Shown here one piece after another: positions 25,918 to 40,828 of a stretch of DNA of 64,000 nt; position 1 is the stretch's first letter, and every line of letters starts with the position of its first letter. The notes beneath the pieces are model-generated. The model saw nothing but the letters and a program-made list of their open reading frames with translations. It did no database searches and was not told the origin of the DNA. Made by a program: the position numbers and the translations under genes. Source of the stretch: Adineta steineri (Eukaryota > Rotifera > Eurotatoria > Adinetida > Adinetidae); assembly GCA_905250115.1 (NCBI GenBank), contig CAJNOI010000359.1, forward strand, positions 1 through 64,000, in the 5' to 3' direction.

Positions 25918-28900
25918 TGTAATTTATCAAATATTAATTAATGGGCCAATAAAAGAAATAAATGAAAAATCTAAAAACGTATAAATTTAAAATACACAAA
26001 TGTCAAAGAATATATTATATTTTAAATACAACGTCTAAATAAAAACACGACTTTTTGAGCATCTTTACCAATCGTTTACTGCTGATCTAGAAAAAAGATT
26101 TGAATCTTTTATATTATTCTAGTGGTAAATATTTTGCGTCAGACTGATTCTTTTCATTATCTTTTGACCTATTTCATATAAAGAAACCCATTTTGAACAC
26201 TATTATATCTAAACTTAAGGAAGATATGAGCGATCATGCATGGGTGTTGTTTTGGGTGTGGGTGCGATGTAGAGAGACGATCAGTAATCACACCCTCGCT
26301 CTCACCTCCACCCACATCCGACTCTTCTCTACGAGAAAAAGAATATTGAATGTTTTCTTCTATCACTCTATATATTGAGAAAATGTTCTCTATTAATAAA
26401 AAAAAATCGAATATATATCTGTTAAAGAGCAATAGTAATAAGATCACGTAGGTGAAGTTGGCTCCATATTCGACTACGTAATTTAAATTCATTTCTACTA
26501 ATAGTTTAATATCGTATAGAAAATGTTTTCCAGTTCGATCATCTTAAAATTGAACATTTACATTTTTTAAATGGAAATAATCAAAGTATTTTATTCTAAA
26601 AATCTCCAAATATAAAGTAAAATGTTAAATAAACAGAATTCGATTCTCTCGAAATGTTTAAATAGTTATTTAAGAAATAAGATTTAATTAAAATAATCAA
26701 ATTCTTCTTTATCTTGTTTTCTATTAATATCAATTTAAAATGAAACGTTTTTTTTAATAAGAATAAAGTTAATTTTCTCTTTGGCTATTCGAATATCAGA
26801 ATATAAATATTTTATTTTCGACAGTTGTTAATCGAAATCTCAAGATAAGATTAGAACATGATTCAATAGGTAAAAGTCGTTTTATTTAGATATTTGAAAA
26901 TATCCTATAAGACACGTTGTTTTCCCCCTGGTTGCGTTTTGTTATTTTGTTCGTAACAACAAAAAATTATTTCTTGAGCTTACAATTATCATTTTTTGTT
27001 GTTCTGTCAAACAACCATCTATAAGGCCACTCTTCCTTACATTTATTCTTTAATATCGTTGTTGATTGCTCTTACTAAAAATCACATGTGGTTAACAAAA
27101 CCAATGAACCACGGCGGATAGATAAGTCATGTAAAGAAAAGAGAAAAAGAATGTTATTTTTATCGATTTTATTTATGGACGAAAAATCAACTCAATTTTG
27201 AAATACAATCAAAATCTTTATTTACTTATTTATTTTTCAGTATAGAATTAATTATCTAAGATTTTTTTAAATATTTAGATTTCTGATGACTTGTCCAGCG
27301 ACATCGCTCTTCTTTATGATCGAACTCATGTGCAATTCAGCGATCTATTACAAATGGTAGGTAATTCTATAACTTAATTTGAGATTTTTTAACTTCGAGA
27401 AAGATAAAATAATAAGTTTGAGTAGTTTATTGAGTTAAACCTGATTTAATACATGATATAGTGATCAAATCTTCGCCTTATATTCTAATATTTGTGAAGT
27501 TGTCATCAAATCTTCGCCTTATATTCTAATATTTGTGAAGTTGTCATCAAAATAAAAAGAGATAATGATACTTATTAAGTTCAAATTTTTATTCTGAACG
27601 CTCGTTTATTCAAGTTTTATAATAATAAAACAAGTGTGAGTAAAGATAAATGTAAATATGATATATTTGAAAGAATCTGTTTTAGTATCAAATCGATCAT
27701 TTGTAGAATTTCCTTTTTTTCTTTCGAAATGAAATCAATATTAACTTTATCCGCACACATATGTCCACATTTTCATATTGTATAGAAATCAAAGACAAAG
27801 AAATGATTATTTATTTTTACTATATACTTGAAGAAAATATTTCTAATTAATTGTTTCTTGATAGATTATATCTACAGTCAATCCTTCAGTTCCTATTCTG
27901 TCAAATAAAAAATAACTTCGACATATAATGATACAAGTCATAAAAGACAATGAAAAAGTTATTCAAATTTGTACGTAAATAAAAAAAAACTATTTGTGTT
28001 ACACGAAATATTACGCAACGATTTATTAATTTTTAATTCTCATAAATTATTACAGATTGAACTGAAGTATTAATCATTCTATTCAACTATTATTTAAATT
28101 ATCACCATTACAAAATAAATCCTATAAAATACCCGACAAGTTTCATAATCACATTCTTATATCATGAAAACGTGTTCAATCATTGATTTTAGTAATCATG
28201 TATGAACTACAAACCAATTATTTAAGAATTTATAAATTGAAAAGTGAAATATAATTACAGATATTTAAAATAAAAAACAGATTAGTTGTTGTCATGTATA
28301 TGACTACTATGGTATGAATGATATTAGATAATTTCAAAAATGATCATACTATAAGCGTCGTCATCACAATCGTTCGTTTTAAAACGATTTTTTGCGACCA
28401 GGCGTAGTTTATTTTAGATGATTCTATATTAATCTATAACTCTACTTCTCACTTGTGTTTCTTTAATTGCTTTTTCAAGATTTTTAATTAATGAGCGATA
28501 ATAAATAAGCATAAAAGTCTTCCAGAAGTAAACAAATACAAATCATCGATTTTAGAGAATTTTTTAATCTTTTTTTCGAATTTATTTTTTACTCACAGTA
28601 TCAAATTGTATGTAGAGTTCTTATTTGTCGATTTAGTTACATAATTTCTATGTATAAATTAATGTGAACTTACATTTTATAATAAAAACATAGATCCACT
28701 AATTAAATAAGTAATAAGATCTTCTAAATTTAACAGTAAAATAAAAGTTCACGTGTAAATAATCTCATAGTTTATCGCTAAAAATGAAGAAGAAAATCAT
28801 TGAAGATTAATCACTGATTTTGAGTACATGAAATAACTTTTTTATAACTAATGTCAATTGCAATTGACGAAGAAATTTCTTATTACACAAACAAGATTAA

Positions 28901-30684
28901 AGATTAAGATTAAAAATCTGGTAAAAAAATCAGCATTAGATGTGTTGTATACTAATCAACATGGTTTAATCTCAAATTTTTAATTTGGATTCTTAAAAAA
29001 ATCTCTCGTACATTCGATAATTTGATAGTAGTAATCAGAAAAATTGAAACATATTCTCCTTAAATATAATATTGTACAATGATATTAACAATAAAATGAA
29101 AAAGTTTTCATAAAACAATATAAGAATTTTTCAATTTATACGTAGATAGATTTAGATTGAAATTTTTAATTAGAAGTTGTTACATAAAAATGTTTTCTTA
29201 GCGTAAAATATCTATTCAATTCATTTAACTTTCTTACTAATATTATTTTCTTTAATCTATTTACAAAATTTGAAAGAAACTATTTTATGTTAAAAGAAAA
29301 GATTATAAACTGATTCTTTTGAATGAAAATCTTACCTAAAAACTATAGAAATCTTTAAAAACTATAGAGAAATATTTAACATCTGCTACATGTGTATTCA
29401 TTTTCATATTCTTTATTTCCTCGACAATAGCTAATTTTATCTTTCATATTTTTCTTCGTCATCTAAAAAAAGATATTTGTAACGAAATGTTTTCTTCTTC
29501 TTATGCTTGATAAATCTATTCAGAAATGACTACATCAAAAGAACTAATAAATATTTTCATATTTTCAGTATGGTTATCAATAGGAACTATGTTTAAATTG
29601 AAATATCGAAGAAGAACAATCGAAAAAAATTTTCGTCTAAGATTCAATATTTTTATAATGATTTTCTTCTATTTGAAAATATTCTTTGAACTTATGTCAA
29701 ATATATTGATCATTCTTATCATTGATTTATGCTCGTTCTATTTAGTTTCATATCGAAATATTGAAGAATTTGTTAGAAAATGACAATTTTCTTTTAATAT
29801 CAATGTCAAATAGACAGTAAAGACTATATATTCATCCTCAAGACGATTAACTATCCATATTATATCAACAATTGCTCATTATCTCTTATCGAATAAATCA
29901 AACACTAAAAATCTTCATATCGAGTTTGCGACATTAAAGTTCATGATGATAGTGATAGATCAAATATTCCTATTGATACAATCAATCATTACATGAACCT
30001 TATATTCAATTTCATTTATTTTCTTAAATAAACAAAAGAAATATAGAAAATATTTTGATAAATCAAGTAAACGAATACTATTCTATGTTTAAATAACGAC
30101 GATCATTATTTCTAGCATTTACTTAAATAAATATTTGTTCAATTTATTTCTTTTATTCCTATCGAAATTATTAAAAGAGAAGACAAAAATGAAGAAGAGA
30201 GAAACAAACACACATCGATGATACATATATCCTATTACTGCACAGTGGGTTCACATAAAAGAGTAGGTGAAGATGTAGCTCTGGATAGACATGCACCAAA
30301 CTCAAATTCAAACTGCCAACGAGTTGGCAGTTTAGGTTTGAATTTAAGTTTAGATTTAGTAGTAAGATTAACGAAGTGTTTTTATTTCTAATTTATATCT
30401 GTATTCTTTTAGTTTATCTCTTTCTTACACTAGTTGATCATATGACTATAACACAAAGAAGTATCGATCAGCGTTATTAGGATCGATGGTGGGTGTGGAT
30501 ATGAATGGAAAAGAAGAAGAGACATACATCCGCACCCACCCGCAAAATTATGAGAAAAGGTGAAAAATATCAACGAATATCTTTTTTTTCTTTTCTTTCG
30601 AGTATGAATAAATATTTCGATGCGATCGAAACAGAACGAAAAGAAAAGAGAAGAAAAAAGAAAAAAAAATATAAAATATGATAC
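25918..30684. other. gene-poor AT-rich intergenic DNA
   Basis: This holds the presumed promoter of the intact PKS and the region beyond the broken 3' side of the PKS pseudogene. It contains a 41-bp tandem duplication (27464-27545) and CACCC-rich hairpins near 26236-26330 and 30488-30542. One lone exon-like frame is bounded by TTTAG and GTAGGT around 27280-27360 (SSDIALLYDRTHVQFSDLL) and has no partner. Nothing else could be supported. Confidence 0.5.
27464..27545. repeat. 41-bp tandem duplication, two units
   Basis: Two adjacent identical 41-bp units, each starting ATCAAATCTTCGCCTTATAT and ending GAAGTTGTC. A perfect match in otherwise fast-drifting AT-rich DNA points to a recent slippage or repair duplication. 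Confidence 0.9.
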
Positions 30685-33600
30685 CTTCTAATAAATTATT
30701 CGATTGGTTTTTGTTGATATATGATGGTTGATCAGATGAAGTTATACGAAAAACAGTTTTACCCATAACTTGACCACTATTACATCTTAATCATGCTTAT
30801 ATTACTTGAGATGGTTCATAAGTAACTGTTGGTTCAACAACACGTAATTTACGTTGAACAAATAGATCAAATGTTTCTTCAGGTATAATATGAATAAGAG
30901 ATGATATATGATCAACAAAATCCAGCGAAATCAGTCTACCATATCTGATGGTAATAGTTCTTCTTCACTATCTTCTTCAATCCATGTTAATTCAGAAAGA
31001 AAACGTGATTGTGGTACACAAATACAAAATGATTTTTGAACAGCATCTCGTTTAGGAATAATAGAAATTTGTTTGAATTTACATTTCTTTTGTTCATTAT
31101 TATTTTGTAACATTTCATAATGCCATGTTAAATGTTGAACTTGATTTTGATTTGTATGATTAAGACGAAGAACAACTTCACAAGTATCACTTGAATATCT
31201 TGAATTAATCATATATTCTATTAAAGTATGAATAAATATTGATTGATTATTATTATTATTTAATGATGTTTGAAGATCAATAAGTTTTAATCGATGTGGT
31301 TCATATTCAGTTATTAAACTTCGTGCAAGGCCAATAAATGGTGATGCAATTATATTAAGATTCGAATCATTATTAAATTGAGCATGATCTGTCAGAACAT
31401 ATACAAATGAATAAAAATATGGTGATGATTTTTGAATTGTTTGAAGAATTCATGATAATGTTCCACATATAAGTTCTTCATTTTGTTTGAATGCTAAATC
31501 ATCATCATTATTTTCATTAAGTGCTACTTGATCAAGTTGCCATGCAAATATAATAGATACTTGTTTATAAGTAGTTAATAGAACTGATATTGCAGAACAA
31601 ATAGTATCTAAAGTTGAGTTATGAATATGAAATATTTTAATATTTGAACATGGTAATAATGACTATAGAATATTATTATTATCATCTTTAATAAATATTA
31701 ACCATAACTGATTTATTCGTTCATCAAGTCTTTGTAATATTTCATTCGATGTTGTTTTTTGACTAATAATAAATGTACTTTCATTTCGATTTAATGTTGA
31801 TTCAATAATATGAAATCCTTCGATTTGTTTTAATAATATCACCCATTGTTGAATATTATTTAATGCACGATTATTATCATCATCAGATGATGACCACCAT
31901 TGATCATTAAAACAAAAAATAAGATCAAAATAAAGAAGAACATGAACTAATTCAAGTAATAAAAGAAGACCATTAGGAACAAGTAAACGACGAAGATCAA
32001 CTAAAGAATTGATTAAATGTTGATTTCCTTGAAGTTGATTTGCAGAAAATATAATATCAAATGGTTCTATTCGTATTTTTTCAAATGTTTTACTATCATA
32101 TAAATCAATTGTTTCATCATAAATAATAGATAATTTTTTTGTTTGATTAGTTAGATGTGTATTAAATGTTTGTTGAGCATTTGCAAGTTGTGTTGGATCA
32201 GAATCTGCATAATATAAATCAATTAATAAACCTGTTTGTTATGATAAATTAAGAAGAAGATCAAGAATAGGTAAAACATCTGAACAATCACTATCAGTTA
32301 ACCAAAATATACGTAATCGATAATTTTCAAATGAATTGTCTTTAGTTTGTTTTTCATATTGTAATTTTAAATATTGACAAATAGTATGAAAAACTTGTTG
32401 TATTTTAGTTGCCCTGATAAGAGTTTTAGTTTGTTGAAAACTTTGTTCAATTTCGTCATCACCAAAAAATATATCTAATCCATTTTTTTCCCCACTAAGA
32501 ATATCTTTTAAATGTGAACCATATTTGTTTAATATTATTAAAAATGGCTTTAAACGAGGAAAACGTTGAATTAATTGAATAAGACGAAGATGTGTTGAAT
32601 GTCATGTTACTTATTCATGTACAGTTGAAGCAAGAGAATGACATGCATTTAATGATGGATGATGTTGTTGATTTAAATCAAGATCTTTAATTACCATTTG
32701 AGCATAATAAGTAGTTAATTCATTAAATGGTTCGATCGATTCAATTAAATCTTGATTACTAATAAAATTAAGTTGATTATTAAGAATTTGATTAGGTGAT
32801 GGGAGTAAATGTGATATATCTTTTGTTATTGGTGAATCAGTTCATACTCTTTTAGGATTGTATTTAAATATGATTTATGATCAGCATTAGGTAAATCAGT
32901 TGTTAGATTTAATTTATCATAAATTGTTTGTTCCATTGACCATCGACCAGAATGTGCACCTTGAACTTGTTGAATAACAGCACCTTCAAATGTAAATATT
33001 GGTTCTTCGATTTTATTATCCATTGGAAATGTCCATAAATTAAGATTATATATTTCTTCTTGATCTATACCACATATATTATCATGATAGATTCCACGTA
33101 CTTCAATATTTGTTGACTGATTCATCTTTGCTTTTGTTTTACTTGAATAAATAAATTTTTGAATACGTACTGGAAGAAATGTCGTTTCAACACCTGGTAA
33201 TATAACTAGATATGGATGAAGTAAATAATAAGATGAACAATTATTATTATCATTTGATAATTGAGATATAATTGTAGTTGAAGTACCATGTAATGTTTTT
33301 ATTTTTTGAAAACTAGATGCATATGGATAAGCACGTGCTGGAAGATGTGCATAAGCACTTCGTATATCTTGTATCGTTCATCTATCAGGTACTGTTAATG
33401 ATTTTTGTTGTTTATAATCTATTTCAATTTTACCTTGTGCATGTAAAGTAAATTCATTTAATGAATATTTATTAAGATTATCTTGATTACAAAATATAAT
33501 ATACCATTCACGCATTGGCATAATTATTTGTATAAATACTTCCATCAATTCATGTTCACTAAGAATAAGTGCTTTAATAAAGTTTACGTCTTCAAAAATA

Positions 33601-36477
33601 AGTGTTAGTTGTTGTTGATCATCTTCTTTTGATGAAAGTAATTGATGACAAGCAGTTGTTGCAAGTTCAAGATAAGCAACAGCCGGGAAAAAAATTACAT
33701 CTTGAATTTTATAATCTTTTAAAAAAGAATGTTGTGGTAAATTAATATTAATAAGACTTTTCCATGTTGCACTTGTTTGTTCATTTAATTGACGAATACC
33801 AAGTAATGAATGAGTTTGAGTACGATTAGGTAAACGTTGTATAGATGAATCTTTTGATTCATACTAACATGAACTCAAATGAAATTTATATGATGGAAAA
33901 TTATCAAAATATTCTTCATGATTTTTCAACGGTAAAATTTGACGAGTATGAAAATATTGTTGCCATACTTGAGATAATGTTGTAAGTTGTGCTAAACTAG
34001 TAAGTAATGTTATTTGTTCATTTTCTTTTCGTTTTAATGTTGGAAGAATAAGTGGTGGTGATGATTGTTGTTGATTTGTTAATTCACAACATTCACGAAT
34101 AGATATATAACTAATACTGGATGTGGTGAAGTTTCAAGAAAAACATTTGCTGCTTCATCTTTTATAATTAATGTTATAGTATCATAAAATCTTACAGTTT
34201 GTCTTACATTTGACTATCAACTGATATATTATCATTCATTTGCTCGCCAATAATACTTAAATAAAGTTTTGCTTGTGTACATATAGGATTAAATATTTGT
34301 TTTTGATCTTGTATTGGAAATCGTCGAATATCTTTCAATGTGAAAAATGAAATGCATTTTCAATACGAACACGTTCTTTAAATACATTTGGATAAGAGAC
34401 TGAAAGTATTTGTTGTATTTCATCAATTGTTTTTTCATCACCACTTATTGTTACTGAGCGAGGACTATTAACAACAGCAATACAAGCTAAATGTTCAATA
34501 CCTTTCAAAAGTTTGTTTTCTACTTCTTCTTCACTCATTCAAACAGCTAACATACGAACAGTTTCTTTTAAACTTAAACGACCAGCAACAAAAGCAGCTG
34601 CTTGATCACCAGCACTGTGTGATATTATAGATGATGGATATATATTCCATGAAACAAGTAATACTGATAATGCAACTTGTACAGCAAATAATGTTGGTTG
34701 AGCAATATTTGTATCATTAATACGAGATTCTTGTTCATTTTTCTTTTCAATTAATTCTTCTAATAATCTTCATTCACCCTTATTAATTTTTGTCATTTCT
34801 TCATCAATTAAATTAATCCATTTATTAAATAAAGGTTCACTTTCATATAATTGTCTACCCATAGCCCACCGTTGAGGACCTTGACTACTAAAAACAAAAC
34901 ATATTTTATGTGCTAATGATTTTGTTGGACGTGATGATTGAAAGGCCTGGTGACGCTTGTTCAGTAAGAAAAGCATTGATTTGTTCTTGTAATTGTTGAT
35001 GACTGAGAAGAACAAAGATTGCTGAATGTTGATAACTAATAGTTCTTTTGAGAAGAAGTTGTTGAGATATACGTTGAAGAAAAGCTTGATCATCATTATG
35101 ATCTATATCATTAATTGATCGTTAAGATATTGACGACTTTTTGCTGAATAAGAGAAATAAATTATTTAATGAATGAAAAGAAAAAAGAACTTACTTGAAA
35201 AAATAAAAGAAAATATTGTTTGCTTTTAATATGATTTCCATCATCGATATGACCATTTTGAATTGATGTTTTATTTATTGGTTGATATTCTTCAATAATA
35301 GAATGTGTCGTTGAACCAACCGTTTCGAATGAATTAACACCTATAACTACTTTTTCATTATTTGGAAGTGTTGAAAATGGTACAAAATTTTGAAGACTAT
35401 ATAGATTATATTTTTATGCATCTATTTTTGGATTAAGTGAAGTAAATTGCATATTTGTTGTAATACCACGATGATATATACACATAGCAACTTTGATAAG
35501 TGATAGAACACCAGCTGCACCTTCTGTATGTCCTAAATTAATTTTAAGTGAACCTAATAATAATGGTGGATCAAGATTTGATCGATTAAAAAATCAATCT
35601 AAACAATTAGCTTCAATTGGATCGCCATCACGTTCAGCATCACTTAATTGTTTTAATAATAAAAGAGCAAGACCATCATCTAGACACAATATTTAAATTG
35701 AAATGTATTTCTAAATAAAAAAACTAATCAACTGAATTTACCTTTAGCATAACTATTAGCATCAACACTAAATGATCGGCTTCTTCCACCAGGTGATTGT
35801 GCACCAATAAATGAATGTTGTAGAAAACTTTCTGGTGTAAGAATCCATTAACACCACCATATACAGCCATGTCAGCTTCATTTGTACGGAGACATTGCAC
35901 AGTCATATGTAAAGTTTCTCAAGAAGATGAACAAGCAGCATCTGATGATACATTTGGATCATGTAAATTAAAATGATATAATAAACTATTAGGTCCATAA
36001 AATCTTGATTTGATGTTCAGGTCTCATACGAGCTGCTGCAATTACATGATCTGTTGAAAATTATCCAGTATGTACTAATGTTTTTGTACCATTTGTTTTT
36101 TCAATACTATCCAGAATCATCAAGTAAGTCAACAAATTTTAACGTAAATAATTGATAACATGGATCAATGCTGGCTGCTGCAGCATCTGATAAATCAAAA
36201 AACATGATTCAAACATATTCCATAGTTGATTTGACATAAAATAACCAGCACGAAGAAGTTTTTGGTGAAGTTGTTCATTATTATTTATATTAAGCATATG
36301 ACCAATAAATGATTCAAGATCAAATCGATCAATTGTTGTTGCACCACCAGCATCTTGACTTTCTTTTAATGTGTACCATAAATCATTTGGTGAATGAATA
36401 TCACCTGCGAATTCACATGCTATACCTATAACAGCTATTGGTTCTAATGATGTATCATTATTATTTATAGTTGCCAT
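30685..36477 (-). pseudogene. decayed second copy of the PKS (KS to ER end)
   Basis: Colinear paralogue of the PKS at 17.3-25.9 kb with many disruptions. The KS start is open at 36477-36139 (LEPIAVIGIACEFAGDIHS). The KS cysteine motif survives but a TGA follows it at once (DAACSSS*, stop at 35919-35921). About 60 aa including VEAHGTG are deleted, so that SDAERD joins GDPIEANC. AT pieces are readable (SHSAGDQAAAF near 34600; open frames 35096-34770 and 34538-34335). DH, MT-like and pseudo-KR stretches continue with scattered stops. At 31212-30931 the ER start (ELTWIEEDSEEELLP) is followed almost directly by the ER end (EPTVTYEPSQVI, CNSGQVMGK), so the NADPH-binding core of the ER is deleted. 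The last codons NNLLEG end at a splice donor like the intact copy. KR is missing here and the ACP-TE tail lies at 46.4-47.0 kb on the other strand. Confidence 0.93.
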
Positions 36478-38087
36478 TAGTATTCTTGATTAAATATTTT
36501 TTTTCTGAATTAAAAGAATAGTTTTAGATCTAAAATAAATATTATTAGATAAAATAAAATCTAAGATTAATTTAATTTTTAATTGAACATAGTGTTAGAT
36601 CTATACAAATATGACTATAATTTAATGAGATTATGAATTTTGTTTTGTTTTTTATTAGAAAATATTAGAATTATTTTTGTTATTTGATAAATCAAATATA
36701 ATTTATAAATCTCTTCACATTGGACTTCTATTGTATTTTGTAAATTAGAAAAATTTATAGATGAATTTGTAATGTGATTCATATTTTTCATGCTATAGAT
36801 AATGTTTGATTAGTAGTGTACAAGCACAAAAAGTCTTAAAAAATTTATAAATTTCGTAGATTTGTGAAATTGTCGGATAGCTATAGAAGTACCTACGAGA
36901 GTAATCTGGAATATGAAACTGGTTATAAGTTTTTAGATGATTATAATGTTGTTAAGTTTAATAAAAATTTCTATGATTTGTCAAAAGTAAAAAAAACTTA
37001 ATAGAGCTGAATTGCTACATATATGTAATTTCTACTCTCAAAAATTATTTTATATTAACAATGCCTATTGATAGTAAATATATGTACAACATAAAGTAAA
37101 TTGATGCATAAACTAAGCTTTAATTAGATAATAAGAACTAATGAATTAACTTATTTATTTAGCTGTTAAAGATATCTATTTTGTCTTAATTTTGAATAAG
37201 ATGATCTTCTATTCTATGAAGAAGTTTATATATATAACGAGTACACCATAATAAATGAGATACAAAAGTGAGCCATTTATTATGAGACATCCATTATATA
37301 TACATATAGGCATACGAGCGCTTGAATATATACGATTTTTTAAAAGCAACTTTTTAGTCGCGGTCATGGCCACTTGTGCTCTATATATTTTATCAAAAAA
37401 GGACCATGACTATAATATCATATCAAGTCATAATTTTTTATTAACATATTTTTCAGGTAGTTTAATTCAAAGATTATTTTCTATATAATTTCTTAAAATT
37501 TTAATCTCACTTTTTTTTAAATTAAAGCTCATTACATTAAATATGGATATAGTGCTCAAGTTTAATCAACTCTTTTAATGTCTTTTCTCGCAATAATTTT
37601 AATTGCACTTTTATGAAAAATTTGTTTCCTTAATCTTAATAAAAGTAAAATATTTATTTTTATTTCTTTCACAATAATTTCATAAAATTCTACAAAATCT
37701 TAATCAAATTAAAATATTTAAGAAAAGAAATTTTTTTAAAATTAATTATTAGAATAATTTTCTAACGTTGATCTATTGAAAATATAGATATTTTAAATTC
37801 TAAGTGATTTCTTTTGTATTGATATTCTATGTAATATATATATGTTGTAGTCAAAATTAAAATATTTTTTTATAGGTAAAAGAAGTAAAATGTTTACGTG
37901 TCGATCGATTTCTCTTTCTATTCTTCTTCTATTAACTATAGTTATTCTCACAACTAAGAAAACTAGATCAGAACTAAGAACAGCTATTGTGTACGATGAG
38001 TGACTTATCCAGTAAGCCAAAGTAAGGAGAAAGAAAATTGCAGTAAGAAGTTATTATGAAAATAAGTTGGTATATAGATGATCACTA

Positions 38088-38502
38088 GAGACCGGCGTGA
38101 CCGGTGTTTCCGTGATCAAAAAAGTTGAAAGTTTTCTATTATGATTTATGAATTTGAAACTAAAAAAATCTTTCAACACTTGTATTCTGTTCAGAATTTT
38201 GTACTCTTCGAAATGCGGGATGAAAATTTAAGATATAATATTCTCCGACAGAAAAAACTTCTGTTTATCATCCGTGACTGGAAAAACCCGTGACCGACCG
38301 TGACCAATTCTGGCCACGGGTGATAAACAGAAGTTTTTTCTGTCGGAGAATATTATATCTTAAATTTTCATACCGCATTTTGAAGAGTACAAAATTCTGA
38401 ACAGAATACAAGTGTTGAAATATCTTTTAGTTTCAAATTCATAAATTATAATAGAAAACTTTCAACTTTTTTGATCACGGAAACACCGGTCACCGCGGTC
38501 TC
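38088..38502. repeat. long foldback element, arms about 190 bp, TA-flanked
   Basis: The left end begins GAGACCGGCGTGACCGGTGT and the right end is its near-complement (ACACCGGTCACCGCGGTCTC). The arms match with a few differences over about 190 bp and meet at a short centre near 38285-38310. TA borders both ends (38086-38087 and 38503-38504), within TGATCA-like flanks. No coding capacity. As RNA it would form a long hairpin. Confidence 0.85.
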
Positions 38503-38881
38503 TAATGATCACACATCGTAAAAAAACCATGGAGTTGGCCACAACGATCTTTCAAGTTAATAGTAATGAGAAAATGTTTTCTACTCTAACAAATGTCATT
38601 CAAAGAGGGATGGATGCTTAAACATGGATTAAATAAAACTAGAACTAAATGATGTTTCTTAAAAAGTACTGTAAAATAAAACAACTTATTCACACTTAGA
38701 TTATTTGTCTTTCTTCGCCTTCTTTTAACTATAAAAAAAATATTTGTATTTTAACTGAGAATATGAGAATATTTTAGTCAAAATTAGAATTCCAATTTTG
38801 ATTAGTCAAATTTCAAATTAGGCTGGATTTTAATTTTAACTACAACATATACATATGAATAGCTTAAACATCAAAGTAATT

Positions 38882-39783
38882 ATTCCAAATTAATATATTT
38901 AATTCTAGGATTTATTTGAATGAAATTTCAGATGAAAATTTATGATTTCATAAGAGTTATCTACTGAAATCGTAATATTAAAATAAAAGTGTATTAGATA
39001 ATAGATTGCCTTAGATAAATTTATACTAAAAGGTCACAATAAATATGTTTTGATAAAAGTAATTGTCTTTTGTCTTACCTCTATATGATGAAACCTTCAA
39101 TGATTATAATCGGATATTCAATCGAACAATATTATCTTCGTACTTGTATAAGAGATATATTATATATATATATGATTTTATGTGTAAGTGCACATAATAA
39201 GATAAAAATCAGTTGTATTGTATCCTCCTCCTCCAACAATAAATATAAAATCGATGTTAAATATCGAAGCAATAATATGTTTTAGCTTGTAATAATCGTA
39301 TTAATGCTTCTTAAACACATGCATGAATAAAACTTATTATCTCACCTGTAAGAACAGCAAGAAAAAAAGAAAATGTATGACTGATTTCATGTACGAATAC
39401 AAAAGATAGTTAGTATGGATTATTTTCTGATTTTTTTACCTCCCAAGTCCAAGGTCTATGTTAAATATTAAAGTAATTGTGTATTCTGCTTATTTAGAAT
39501 AATATTTTTAACAATTATAAATGACTGATCATTAGAAAGCAATTAAACTGCGCGTGTATGTAAAAAAGAAAAATATATATCAAAGATTATTTTATGTAAA
39601 AAAGATAAAAAATAAGATAAACGTTAATTATTATATGACCGATCTCTGAATAAAGTACAAAATCTAGTAGAATAATTCGAAACTATCCCATTTTTTATGA
39701 ATATATACCATATATAGATTACAAAGGAACTTAAAATCTAGGATAATTTGAAATTCTCCATAGGGAAAATTAAAATTATTTTA
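38882..39783. repeat. direct repeat copy A (pairs with 40829-41683)
   Basis: From ATTAATATATTTAATTCTAG to GGGAAAATTAAAATTATTTT this stretch aligns along its length with 40829-41683, with small indels. Several long blocks are identical, for example around ACACATGCATGAATAAAACT. Two copies in the same orientation flank about 1.0 kb of unique DNA, like LTRs, but no TG..CA ends, primer-binding site or coding frame were found. Confidence 0.85.
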
Positions 39784-40828
39784 TTACCTATTACATTTTA
39801 TTACAAAAGCTGAAGATGGTTAACCGTTAGTACATTCAGAATGAGTACAACTATGATGGTGACAATGAAACTGAAGATGAAATGGCTTCTCATGTTCACA
39901 CTCGCTTTCATTCTCCCTCACATCCCAAAACCTCATATTCTTACTTGCTCCTGATTTATTCTAAGCGAGATTAAAATTTTCAATTTGTCTTATAAAATGT
40001 AGAAAAAAATAAAATAATTTTAATTTCCTTTAAAGAAAATTTTCAATGAAAATATATATTTTGTGATCAGTAAAATTAATCAAATCGTAGGTTAATTAGA
40101 TACAAATGTCCGTAAAAAATTCAAATTTGATTAGTAAAATTGCAAATTCTATCAGCAGTAGAAATAAGTTTTCTTAATATAAAGATTAATTTAATATAAG
40201 AAAAATAGACTCAATTAAATAAAAAATTCAAAAGAATACTGAATAGAAATGCAAATAATGAATGAGAAAAAGAAGATGAGAATTAACCTATTGTATTAGC
40301 AAATCATGCTTAACCTTTATTGGCGTATTCCTTTTTCTTTTCTCATCGATCGACATTATTTTTGCTACAGTTAGTGGTTTGCAATATTTTGTAACAAATG
40401 ATTACTCTAGCAAATCAATAGTAGATCTTATCAGTTAGTTATCAAACAACAACTATATATATATATATGAACGCTCGAGAATAAAATCTACGATACTAGT
40501 AAAATAACATAATAAGAAAAAAAAATATCTTGATACGAAGGAGAGAAAAAAAGATATATACGCACGTTGTATATATTATCTGCACGAAATAATAGAAGAA
40601 AAGAAAAAAGGTGAACCAGATTTTAACATATTTCAATTTTTATACTAACCCTTTAATTTAATTTAGCGATTTTTAAATATATTGATAGACTTAATTATTT
40701 TTCTAATCATTCATTTATTCTACTAACCATTTAAATGGTAGATATTTTTAATTATTCGAGGCTTTAAGTTTCTCTTTAACCGATATATGATATGTTAATA
40801 AAAGATGAAATAAATTCAACTCATTAAT

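Noticed and set aside
27270..27365. Lone exon-like frame between TTTAG and GTAGGT
   Set aside because: No neighbouring exon, no domain, and short enough to be chance in AT-rich DNA.
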